64,000 nt of DNA from Wyeomyia smithii (taxonomy: Eukaryota; Arthropoda; Insecta; Diptera; Culicidae): assembly GCF_029784165.1 (NCBI RefSeq), contig NC_073695.1:241030089-241094088 (forward strand). Reading direction: 5' to 3'. This document shows, piece by piece, positions 44,779-54,700 of the stretch. How positions within the stretch are numbered: the first letter of the stretch is position 1; every line of letters starts with the position of its first letter. Below the pieces are notes generated by a model. The model worked only from the letters and a program-made list of their open reading frames with translations, had not been told where the DNA came from and did not search any database. Position numbers and translations under genes: made by a program.

Positions 44779-45330
44779 TTAATTTGATAAAAAATGACGA
44801 TATGATTGAAGGTCGGCTACTGCTTCGGCTGGCGTGAGTCCATATTTCTGATGGACTTCAATAAAGACGCGTTGGAGTTGTTCTGGAGATGTCGGCAGTC
44901 CTTCGGATGCGAGAAGCATTCTTATGCTGGTTGGTGTCATTCCTTCTACGCATACAGATGATGATTGGTCCTTCATGAATGCGAGATATAGGCGTGTAAT
45001 ATGCATTACTTTTGGGTCGCGGAGTCTAGCCTTCAAAAAGCGCTCGTCGCCATTCGACGATTGCTGCGTAAGTCGGACGATTGGTGGACGCATGGGGTCA
45101 AGTTCAAATTGGTTGTCTTGCGGTGCTGATTGTATGCTGGTGTTGCTGGCAGGAGCCGGTGCTGAATTTCCATTGTTAGTTGCATTTTTTTCTGTCCGAT
45201 ATGGATTGATGGTTTCGCCTTTTCGGAAATTTATAAATTTAGATGTTATGTCTGCATTTGGTGGCCCAGCAAATTGAACGCGTGCTGCTGCCAGGAGGTC
45301 TTCATCCGAGGGTAGTGGTTGTTTTGGCAT
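44779..45330 (-). CDS. CR1-group LINE ORF1, atypical, open frame
   Basis: A 183-codon frame starting at the ATG at 45330 (MPKQPLPSDEDLLAAARVQF). The frame is also open upstream to 45402, but that start lies against array sequence. It has an N-terminal GPPNADITSKFINF segment, a low-complexity Asn/Ala/Pro/Ser middle (about residues 50-75) and a C-terminal region that looks helical, with ARLRDPKVMHITRLYLAFMK and TPAEAVADLQSYRHFLSN. No CCHC knuckle, coiled coil or RRM-like motif is evident. It lies immediately upstream of the endonuclease on the same strand, so position suggests an ORF1 RNA-binding role. I do not recognise its family. Confidence 0.6.
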   Translation of the reverse strand: MPKQPLPSDEDLLAAARVQFAGPPNADITSKFINFRKGETINPYRTEKNATNNGNSAPAPASNTSIQSAPQDNQFELDPMRPPIVRLTQQSSNGDERFLKARLRDPKVMHITRLYLAFMKDQSSSVCVEGMTPTSIRMLLASEGLPTSPEQLQRVFIEVHQKYGLTPAEAVADLQSYRHFLSN

Positions 45331-45385
45331 TTCAGAAATTTGAGTTTTCTTTGAGTTGCAGGCGAAATGGTTTATGTCGTGTTTA

Positions 45386-46950
45386 CTTATCATTCTCAAC
45401 ATTTTACTTATGATTCTTCACTTTTAAACTCTTTGCTTTTTATTTTTAACTCTCTAGTTTCACTCTTCCTTCTCAACTTTTTGCTTCTTCCTCTTTACTT
45501 TTCACTCTTTATTTTTTACTTCTTAATCTTTACTTTTCAGTTCTTACTTTGAACTTTGTACTCCTTCCACCAGACTGTTTATTTTTACCTTTTTTACTTT
45601 TTTCTGCTCACTCTTGAATTTGTATTTCTCACTCTTAACTTTTACTTCTCACTCTCACTTTTTTACTTCTCACCTCTACCCTTTTTACTTCTCATCAATA
45701 AATTTATCCGACTCACCGCGTACTATTTGGTTTTCTCTCTTGAATTTTCATTTCTCACTCCTAGAATTTTATTTCTCACTCCTTTTTTTTTGACTCTTAA
45801 CGGTTTTGATCCTCATTCTTCATTGTTCAACTTTGTACATTTTACTTCTCACTCTGTATTCTTTACTTTCCACTCTTCACTTTAAACTTCGAAATAATTT
45901 TAATTTTCACTTCTAACTCTTCACTTTTTACTACAGTCTCTTTACTTGTTTCAGCTCATTCTTGATTTTTCTTTTATTTCTCACTCTTCACTTGGTAATT
46001 CTCATTGTTTACTTTTAGTTTTACTCTTCACTCTTTACTTATATCTCTTTACAATTTTCTGTTAACTCTTGAAGTTTTACTACTCACTTTCAATTTTTAC
46101 TTCTTATTATTTAATTTTTACTTCTCACTCTGAACTTTTCATTTATCACTCTTTACTTTTAAAACTTGCCATTTACTTTTCAATTTCCTCTCCTGAATTT
46201 TTATTTCCCATTTCACAGTTTTAAGTTTTTCTTTTTCTCTTTATTTTGCTTTCAACTTCTTACTCTCTATTTTTCACAGCTCATGATATATTTATACTGT
46301 TCACTCTACTCTACATTTCTTTTCATTCCTCACTGTTCTACTTTTTGTTTTAATTTTAACTAATCACACACATGTTTCACTTTTCACTCTGACTCGATAC
46401 TCTTCATCTTGTTTTCAGTCTCTTAAATTTCTTCTGCTCAATTTTCCTTTCAATTTCTCACTCTTAGCTTCTTACTTCCAACTTTTTACTTCTCACTCTT
46501 CATTTTCTAACTCTGTCTCTGTACTTTTTCTGTTTTTATTCTTGATTTTTTACTACTCACTCTCAATTTTCATTTCTCATTTTTAACATTCAACTTTTTC
46601 CCTTTTTTTTTTGCTTTTATCTTCTCATTCTCTACTTTTCACTTCTCATTCTATTATTTTTACTTTTCACTCTACTCTACTTTACTTATCATTCCTCACT
46701 GCACACCTTTATTCTTTTTGCCTCTCGCTCTCTACTCCTTATTTTCCTTTCCTAATTTCTTACTTATTACACTGAATTTTTTAATTCTCATTGTTCACTT
46801 TTTACTGCAATATCTTTGGTTGTTTTTTTTTCACTCTTGAATTTTAACTAATCAAACAGAGTTTTCACTTTTCACTCTTTACTTCTCATTTCTCACTATT
46901 GATTCTGTACTCCTAACTTTTTACACTTTAGTACTTACTTTAGTACTCAT
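45386..46950. repeat. Degenerate pyrimidine-rich array, right of the LINE
   Basis: T/C-rich DNA with recurrent TTACTTCTCACTCTTTACTT words. It matches in character the array left of the LINE (38.7-41.7 kb), so the LINE appears to have split one array. It decays into ordinary AT-rich DNA at about 46950. Confidence 0.75.
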
Positions 46951-47610
46951 TCAATGAATTTACCGTCTCCAAAGCGACTCTCGATGCGCTTCAGCCAGTT
47001 CAGTTTTTTCTAAATAGAATTAGTGAGGTAACGCTTCCCGCAAATGATGATTATTTGGCACAAAATCTAACGTTTTCACACAACTACACAATTAAATCAC
47101 ATGAATCAACTTGATTAACCACATTTTAGATAAGTCAAAATCGACCATAACTTGCTACTGGCACCAAAGAAACATAAATTGACAATCTTAGTTACGCACC
47201 AAATAGAAAAAAAAAATCAATTAGGTCCAGCTTTTCGAGCTTTACAGAGTTCCTAGATTTAATAAGAAAAGAAACCTAAATTTTCCACATAATCTTCCAT
47301 GATGCAGATTTGACTTCAAATTTTAACGAACTACGAAACAATTTGGTCAAGTATTTTTTTAAATTTAACATTAGAAGAATTTTTTCATTGTAAGCTCGAA
47401 ACTTTAATTCTATGCTCCGAATTTAGTACCGAACCATGGCTTCTTTTCTCTTGGTTTTCTTTCCTCCTAAATCTGGATTTTGAGTTGTCTGTTCCAAGTC
47501 GTGAATTGGAGATTTGGAGTTCTTGAATCTTGGATTTTGGATTCCCGTGTTCAAATTTTGATGATCATTATTATATTTCTTTCGTTATTTTGATATCTGA
47601 GTTATGAACT
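46951..47610. other. AT-rich DNA, partly degenerate GGATTTTG-type repeat
   Basis: From about 47455 words such as ATCTGGATTTTGAG, AATCTTGGATTTTGGATTCC and TTCAAATTTTGATG recur, suggesting a decayed simple array. No gene is present. Confidence 0.45.
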
Positions 47611-47707
47611 TTATGTTTGTTATGTTATGTTATATTTAAAAATTCCATCTGACAATTTTTGTCTTAATGAATAAAATCAAAAACTAGAGACGATTAACAA
47701 TAAATTA

Positions 47708-50700
47708 TTAGCGAATCCGCAGGCGACGTAAAAAAGTGTTGATGGGTTCGTTGAAGTCGAACAGTTCTGCAACCTCGTTGAACCTCGTAGACATAAACCT
47801 AATTGCATCATGCTGGCCGTACCGACTATACCTTGTCTCCAAGTTCAAAAGCTCACGTCTCCGCAGATTCCTTTCTGGAGCGTAGAGATTCAATTCTGCG
47901 AGAATAGCGGGTGAATCGATTTCATTTCTCAGGACCTTCGCAACAAAAATAATTTGTGCGTTAGATCTTCTTCTCTCCAACGTATCAATCCCCAATAACA
48001 TGCAGCGGTGCTCATAGGGGGGCAGCCTCGTAGCGTCATGCCAAGGAAGATGCCTTAGCGCCATACGCACGAATTTTTTCTGAACAGTTTCCATGCGATC
48101 AATCCAGACCTTGTTGAACGGACACCAAGCGACAACCGCTGATTCGAGCATCGATCTTACCAGGGCGCAGTACAAAGCTTTCATGCACAGTGGGTCGCGG
48201 AATCCATCGGCAATTCTAAAAATAAATCCTAGTTGCTTGTTGGCTCTTAAAATGACATCTTCGTAGTGTGCCCGGAATGTAAGCTGACTATCCAAAATTA
48301 CGCCAAGATCTCTAACTTGGCTTATCCGCTGAAGAGCTTGCTCAGCCAAGCTGTATGGAAAGCTAATTGATTGAAGCTTTCTGCTGAAGGTAATCACATG
48401 ACAATTTTCTACACACAGGGTAAGAAGATTACGGTTGCTCCAATCACTGAAGGCATCAAGTAACTTTTGTAGTTCCAAACAGTCTTCGAGACAGGCTATA
48501 ATCCGAAAGATTTTTACATCGTCTGCGAAAAGGAGTCGTGTACCTCGCGGTAAAATTGTAGCAACGTCGTTTATAAACAGTGAGAATAAAAGTGGACCCA
48601 AGTTGCTCCCTTGCGGCACTCCAGAAGACGTTGTAAATGGCTCGGAATGTGACGACCCAAGACTGACACATACAACTCTGCCGGTCAGGTATGAACGAAA
48701 CCATTTCATGAGCATAGCGGAGAGCCCCAGTTTATCCAGCCTTCGTAGAAGGATGTCATGATTAACACGATCGAACGCAGCCTTGAAGTCCGTGTACACA
48801 GCATCCACTTGCATTCCCGCGTCCATTGAGCGAGAACACAACAAAAAGAATTGTGACAGATTGGTTGTGACGGATCTCTTAGGATAAAAACCATGTTGGT
48901 CACTAGAAATATAGTTTTTGCACGATGAAAACAGCACTGATCTGACGACTATTTCGAAAACTTTGGAACAAGCACACAATGATGTAATTCCTCGGTAATT
49001 AACTATGTTGCACTTGTCCCCTTTTTTGTGTATCGGTGTGAGCAATGAATTTTTCCAACTAGTAGGAAACAATCCTTGCTGCAGAGAAAGATTATACATC
49101 TTTACAAGAGGCGCCACCAGTTTGTTCGAGCAGTTTTTCAACAATGATGGCGGGATCCCGTCTGGCCCAGGACAAGTGGAATGTTTCAGCTTTCGAATTG
49201 CACTCAAAATGTGCGCTTCTGTCACTTGGAAAACTCCACAATCGAAACTCTCCTGCGTAGTATCGCGTATTGCAGCATCAATCTGATCTTGCGTAGCAAC
49301 TGAAGACGAAATAGCGGCTTTAAAATGCTCAGCAAATAATTCGCATTTAGAAGAAGCTGTGCTAGCAGACAAATCACTGAGGAACATGGAAGCTGGTAAT
49401 CCATTTTCCTTTCGTTTAGAACGAACAAAAGACCAGAACTTTTTTGGATGTCGACGTAAGCTTCTTTGAGTTCGCTCAATGTAACGAGAGTACAGGAATT
49501 GCTTGTAAAATTTGTATGTGTTGCTTGCGAGTTTAAACCGTTGCTTTGCTAGAAATGTGCGATTTGTTTGATAGTTTCGTTGGGCAGCTCGTCTACGGCG
49601 CTTCAGCTCACGGAGATGTCGATTGGCCCAAGCAGGTTTCATCGGCGGTCGTTGCAGTGGAACATGAGCTTCAATTACTGTTCGAATCGTTGCGGTAAAC
49701 ATGTCGACAATGTCCGTCAGATCCTCTTGCGAATCGATGAATTGCCAGTCAATTGCTGATAACGCTTCGTTCAACACATCGTAATCAACATGCTTAAAAT
49801 TTAATGCCCGATGTTGTGGAGCTAATTCAAGTGCAATAGGCACTACTTCCATCACAGTCACATCCAGAGCGGGATGATCCGGATCAATTCTCACCATAGG
49901 ATATTCGGCCTCCATCACAGAAAGGTTTTGAAGCGCTGGCTCGTTCACCAGCACTAGGTCGAGAGTTCTAGCACGAGCGTTTTTGACTGGATTTGTTTGC
50001 GTCAAACCGTTAAAACAAAATGCGTCGTACAGAGCACTTCCAGCTGCGGTTAAACGTGATCTACTTGTATCAACAACAAGGCCACTGCTTTCCGAAGGTA
50101 CCCAATGCAGCTCTCGTTGGTTATAATCCCCAAAAAGAACAGCAATGTCGAGGGGATTCAGACGGGATATAACGGATCCAATTGAGTCAGCATGTGTCTG
50201 AATAACATCAAGATCATTTTGACGATCAGGGGGCAGATACAACACTCCAATGCTTACGGATGACCTATCCAGTTGGATTTTTACCCACAGTTGCTCAAGC
50301 GTGTTACTAATCGGTGCTGGGTCTATGCAGCAGCAGTGCCTGGAGGAAACGGCTATCAAGACTCCACCACCACGCGATTTTCGACTATTCACCCTACTGC
50401 GATCCATTCGAAGTACAGTGAATGAACTGCCAAAAAGCTGCGGCGATAAAATGCAATCATCCAGCCATGTTTCAGTGAGAACGATAACATCGTACTCAGA
50501 GTAGGAAGCAGCAAGAAAGAAAGTGTCGATTTTTGTCCGGAGTCCACGAACATTTTGGTAAAAGATGCGTAACTTTCGTTCATTTCGTACATTGACCAAA
50601 GGACGTCTTAGCTCTGTCGTAACAGATGGTGGACGAGATATGGTAGGCGGTAGCGAGGAAATGCTGGAAGCGATAGGCAGATCAGATCTTGACAAGTGTG

Positions 50701-50830
50701 AAATAGAATCATACTTGTCTGCGTTAGATATTTGGAAGACCCCTTCTCCACGCCCACACGCAGGCCTGGGACGGCTGCTGGTCGCTGGTTGGAATGGCAC
50801 GACTGCGGAGGGGGGATTAGGGGCTTCCAT
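47708..50830 (-). CDS. CR1-group LINE ORF2: endonuclease-reverse transcriptase, intact
   Basis: A 1040-residue protein if it starts at the ATG at 50830 (MEAPNPPSAVV). The frame is open upstream to 51001 but lacks an ATG there. The endonuclease covers about residues 85-325 with FYQNVRGLRTK, LTETWL, LFGDYNQ, RTLDLVL and DPDHPAL (PDH for the usual SDH). A basic linker is at 400-475. The reverse transcriptase covers about 540-820 with CPGPDGIPPSLLKN, VYTDFKAAFDRVNHD, SGVPQGSNLGPLLFSLF, LLFADDVKIF (active-site Asp pair at about 770) and RDLGVILDSQLTFRAHY, followed by a Cys-His-poor C-terminal domain with LLGIDTLERRR. No stops, frameshifts or missing catalytic motifs were seen. The start lies 62 bp after the ORF1 stop. 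The protein would nick DNA and prime reverse transcription of its own RNA. Confidence 0.93.
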   Translation of the reverse strand: MEAPNPPSAVVPFQPATSSRPRPACGRGEGVFQISNADKYDSISHLSRSDLPIASSISSLPPTISRPPSVTTELRRPLVNVRNERKLRIFYQNVRGLRTKIDTFFLAASYSEYDVIVLTETWLDDCILSPQLFGSSFTVLRMDRSRVNSRKSRGGGVLIAVSSRHCCCIDPAPISNTLEQLWVKIQLDRSSVSIGVLYLPPDRQNDLDVIQTHADSIGSVISRLNPLDIAVLFGDYNQRELHWVPSESSGLVVDTSRSRLTAAGSALYDAFCFNGLTQTNPVKNARARTLDLVLVNEPALQNLSVMEAEYPMVRIDPDHPALDVTVMEVVPIALELAPQHRALNFKHVDYDVLNEALSAIDWQFIDSQEDLTDIVDMFTATIRTVIEAHVPLQRPPMKPAWANRHLRELKRRRRAAQRNYQTNRTFLAKQRFKLASNTYKFYKQFLYSRYIERTQRSLRRHPKKFWSFVRSKRKENGLPASMFLSDLSASTASSKCELFAEHFKAAISSSVATQDQIDAAIRDTTQESFDCGVFQVTEAHILSAIRKLKHSTCPGPDGIPPSLLKNCSNKLVAPLVKMYNLSLQQGLFPTSWKNSLLTPIHKKGDKCNIVNYRGITSLCACSKVFEIVVRSVLFSSCKNYISSDQHGFYPKRSVTTNLSQFFLLCSRSMDAGMQVDAVYTDFKAAFDRVNHDILLRRLDKLGLSAMLMKWFRSYLTGRVVCVSLGSSHSEPFTTSSGVPQGSNLGPLLFSLFINDVATILPRGTRLLFADDVKIFRIIACLEDCLELQKLLDAFSDWSNRNLLTLCVENCHVITFSRKLQSISFPYSLAEQALQRISQVRDLGVILDSQLTFRAHYEDVILRANKQLGFIFRIADGFRDPLCMKALYCALVRSMLESAVVAWCPFNKVWIDRMETVQKKFVRMALRHLPWHDATRLPPYEHRCMLLGIDTLERRRSNAQIIFVAKVLRNEIDSPAILAELNLYAPERNLRRRELLNLETRYSRYGQHDAIRFMSTRFNEVAELFDFNEPINTFLRRLRIR

Positions 50831-50892
50831 CTTATTATTATAATTGCGTCCCAGTTGTTGGAAGACAGGAAGGATGGTGTTTTGAATACAAT

Positions 50893-51466
50893 TTATTCCG
50901 TCATTAATACTTCGTCCTGGGGTCCTAGGGAGTGAGTTGACATCGGATCCATGATTGAAGATTGTTGAGGGTCTGCATTCAGTGATCGAATAGGATTCCA
51001 AAAATTTTCAGCAGCATTATTGTCTCTGAACTCGCGGAACAACATTCCTCTAGGCCACGTTGAAGTCGAAAGTGCCTTAGATTTTAGGTCAGCACTAATG
51101 CCAACTTTAAACGAAATGAATGACAGCGATTTGACATCCTTTCCCTTGGCTACCAGCCTAACAGCTTCAACGTCATTTGTGCCCAATCTTTGCTTCGCCA
51201 ACTCGCAAACTTGTTCAGCAGTGACGTCACGAGAGATGCGGGACAAGTAGATCCAGAATTTTTGACTAGGAGGTGGTACGGTGAATGTTCCATCCGAAGG
51301 CGACAGCGAATTTCCAGTTCCACACATTAGATCAGATTGACGACGTTCCACAATTTCAGACTTTTGAAACAACTCATAAACTGTTGTCAGGTTTGAGAAT
51401 TCAAATCCTGGATAATTATTGTTAGATTTTCTTACTCTGAAATTGGTATTTTGATCTTTGGTTTCT
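50893..51466 (-). pseudogene. CR1-group LINE ORF1, C-terminal part
   Basis: An open frame ending at 50893, shortly before ORF2. It contains YELFQKSEIVERRQSD, FWIYLSRISRDVTAEQVCEL, VKSLSFISFKVGISADLKSK and STWPRGMLFREFRDNN, a C-terminal module that I recognise from ORF1 of insect CR1-type LINEs (an RRM-like RNA-binding fold is usual). No ATG opens the preserved part, and the upstream zinc-binding half of such proteins is absent, so the copy is 5'-truncated within ORF1. It could not supply a complete ORF1 protein in cis. Confidence 0.8.
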
Positions 51467-51610
51467 GAGTACTATATTAAAAACGGCTATATATTTCTGA
51501 TTACGAGAAATGTTTTGCTGCTAAATTCTGAGTTTAAAATCCCACATTTTTAATTTAGAATACGAACTTGGTAATTTGAAGTTATTTAGAAGTCCTAGAA
51601 TTCTAGATTA
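51467..51610. other. AT-rich flank
   Basis: AT-rich DNA with GGTAATTTGAAGTT- and TTTAGAAGTCC-like words, similar in flavour to the sequence left of 47.6 kb. No gene is present. Confidence 0.4.
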
Positions 51611-51744
51611 CCTCCTAGTGGCCAAGCCCGCCTTTAGACGGGGTTCAGTAAAATCACTATCCATTTTTAATTATCACTAAAAAAATGTTTGCAAAAATTT
51701 ATAGTGATTTTCCCGAAGCCCGTCTAAAGGCACGCACTAGAGGG
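51611..51744. mobile_element. Foldback MITE, 134 bp
   Basis: The arms 51611-51660 and 51701-51744 are inverted copies. CCGCCTTTAGACGGGGTTCA matches the complement of GAAGCCCGTCTAAAGGCACG, and AAAATCACTAT faces ATAGTGATTTT. The outer ends are CCTCCTAGTG and CACTAGAGG. The sequence right of it is GTTAATT. The arms are about 85 percent alike, so the copy is moderately old. Its RNA or single strand would form a long hairpin. Confidence 0.85.
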
Positions 51745-54700
51745 TTAATTAACTCAAATAAAACCTCTCATGCTGATAATAAGGTGTTCAAATATTATTT
51801 TAATCAGTTTCTACAAATTTCGTTCTCCACAAGCTTTTTATTCCATTTTAATGAATATTCCTAATTGTCTTAAATTACATTTCTCATATTGAACAGTTTC
51901 AATTATTTTTTTTATAAACTAAATCTAAACGTAAATTATATGAAAGTCGTCCGCGAACTACCATTGAAATCTACAAGTCAAGTTTTTCATTCAAACAAAA
52001 CACCACTTCGGAACCGCGATAAAGCTCTTTTCTTATTACAGCAGAAAAGAATAAAAATTCACTTCGATAACCCATTTTATCGCTCGGATTTGCATCCTAA
52101 TGTCCGTCCATCGTTTACCTCGAGCGGTCCGATCTCGACCACTACTCCTCGGCTGGCGAAATTCTTCACTCGCCGCGCGATCGATTAGGCTATCGGGGCT
52201 ATCGACGCCCAATTAAGATAACAATAATCTTCGCCTGTACCGATCGAGAACGATCAATTAAAGCGAAAAACATCGATAAATGCAAAATATCTCAATTAAG
52301 TAAACAAATGCGACGCTGTAAGCGCGCCGACCGACCGACCAGAAGGTAGATAGCAAGGATGTTTCTTCCTCGGTACGAAGAAACACTTCTTACTTTTTTG
52401 CGCCGTACTGCGCGTTGCAGAAGAGTTGAACTTCGGTGGTGAAGGATTTCAACCAGCTTAGCTTAGCCGAAACGAGAGGATAAGATGCGAAAATTCTGCA
52501 CCAAACTGAAACAAGCGGGAAACATGTGTCGGCATTGGGTTTAAATTTACTACCCCGGGTGCGGCGGCGGGTAAGTGTGGGCTATAAAAGGCCTTCCCTT
52601 CGGGACAAGCGTGAACCGGAATCGTTTTGATTTACAGTGCATTTACAGCGTTTTAATGATTGGAAATAAATTTGTTTATAATCTATGCCTACAAGCCGGG
52701 CCAGTTGGTACGCCGGAGTGAAAAGGTAGGGAAGGTATACAACGGTTATGGTGGGACTTACTTTTATTGGTTCGCTTTTGGGAAAGGATGCCAGCCGTAG
52801 ATTGGATGGTGGGGACGGTAGGAGGAAGTGCTATAACAAGGCTACGGTATAAGGCAAACATTATTGGCTTGATTTGCGGATCGTAAATTATTCCTTATGA
52901 AACACTTTGTGGAACGAATGTGTTAATGTTCGGAGGGGAAAGAAAATTTGAGCATTTATGAGGCGGCGTCTCGATAAAATAAGTGTCACGAATTTTCTGG
53001 AATGTTTACAATCATTTCCTGTGTCAATATGAGGTATAAATATTCGCAGTAACATTTTCATATGAAATAAATACTCATTTCATTAACGTTTTCGAAGACA
53101 CATTGATATAAATTTTAAGAGGTTCGTTTTCCATTCTGCTAGGTGGAGTTCGAAGTGTTATCAACAATCGCTGAAATCAGGTACTGATTTGATTTGTTTG
53201 TATTGTGTCTCAACATGATGTAATTTACGAAATGGATACTAGTTCCACCTTCCACCCACCCTTGAATGCTGCAACACAGTACCAAATCGATACAAAGTTT
53301 GGATAACAGATTCCCCTTCGATTAGGCCAAGAGAAAATGATTTCCTCCTCACCTTTCTATTTAACTTTCGTTATTTGTGAAAACAGATTTGATTCTCACC
53401 CCGTCAAGTAGAAGCCGTGACATTCAACAAGATGATCTGGCCGGCCATTCTGTCCCTAAATAATACCCCATGTACGAGAAAAAATAGAGAAAGAAAACGA
53501 CTTGGACGGTAATTCGGATTGTGCTACAACCTTCGTTACTCCCCGAATCCGGCAGAAGTTTCTTTCGAGTACTTTCACATTACGATTATTTCCGTCCTGT
53601 GTTCATTCCCCTGGTGACCCATTGTTCTTAATTGAATCTCTCAGCTCACCGGCACTAAGCACAGCCGGCTGGACAGAGGAAAGGAAAAACTTTCGGCCAA
53701 GCCGGCCGTAAAGGGAGTTTTCATCTTGGGCCGCGCTGCACAAGCGGAAAGGTAAACATGTGATTTTGTGTGCGGGTCCTGCAGCAGCAGCAGCAGGTTG
53801 CATCCGAAGAATCGGTGCGCAAAAGTTCGGCCAAAAATCAAACTAAATATTTGCGCACACCACCCTCCCCGTTCGGGTGGAAGTTAGCAACGTGTTGGAT
53901 ACTTTCCATTCTAGTTGTGTCCCAGCAGGATTTAAACATTCAGAAATCCATCCCCCGCGGTTTGGATAAAAGAAGTAAATAAAGTAAATAAAGCGAAGAA
54001 CGTCTTTCCGGGCGTTCATAATCTACTGTCGGACCGTGTGTGGATTACCCTTGTCGTCGTTTGATTGCTGAAAAGGAAAAGCAAAAAGTATACATTAACT
54101 AATTTGTCAGAAGTAGCACAACAAATCCCTCTAATCGAACCACACCCGATTGATAGCGCAGTGCCTCAAGGTTGTCTACTACAGAGCCTAACATCCCACA
54201 ATGACAGCCTTGTCACTATCGAACCTATTTTTATCAACCCAAAGTCCGCCAAACACGCACACAATCCGGGCCTGTCATTCCACTGTGGCTCCACTGCAGT
54301 GCCGGTTTTCGGTTACGTTCTACACAGTGTATGTCTCCACCAGAGCTAACATTTATCTGCACCGTAGTAGGCCTTAGGGGTCCGTTCGGGTGTCACAAAT
54401 GTACACGACTGCATAGCGGTGGCATATCGGTAGGTAATTTCGAGGCAGCCAAAAGAGCGCCCTCAATCGCGTGCGTTTTGTCAATATGGCGAACCCGGCA
54501 GACCGTAGGGGGCGTTATCGGCGCAATATGCGCCACCAAATGTCTATTGCTCTACGGTGATTGCCGAACGGACGAGCAAAGGATGGCGCGCTCTGCTGTA
54601 AACGAACTGTGGCAAATGGTTACAAAACGATTGGCTCTATTCTTGTTTAGGTTAGTTCCATCAGCCGCATTTCGTAGCCTAAGGCTGAAGGACTGTTGTA

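Larger units (their letters stand above)
41686..45385 (-). mobile_element. CR1-group LINE embedded in the T/C-rich array
   Basis: A minus-strand element of about 3.7 kb, with ORF1, endonuclease and reverse transcriptase in order and a 3' tail of AAAT units (plus-strand TATTTATTTATTTATTTCG at 41682-41700). The T/C-rich TTCTCAC-type array lies on both sides. Several frameshifts and stops disable ORF2, while ORF1 remains open. No TSD is readable. Reverse transcriptase motifs place it with the elements at 17.9 and 47.7 kb, though more distantly. Confidence 0.85.
47612..51466 (-). mobile_element. CR1-group LINE with intact ORF2, 5'-truncated in ORF1
   Basis: Minus-strand element. The 3' end carries a perfect GACAA-AAA-TTGTC hairpin (plus 47651-47663) followed by a tail of ATAAC units (plus 47612-47633). 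ORF2 is uninterrupted, and the ORF1 C-terminal part is open. The 5' boundary is not sharp: the ORF1 frame stays open to about 51466, while similarity that I recognise fades at about 51380. No TSD was found, as is usual for CR1-type elements. It is the youngest-looking LINE here. Confidence 0.88.
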
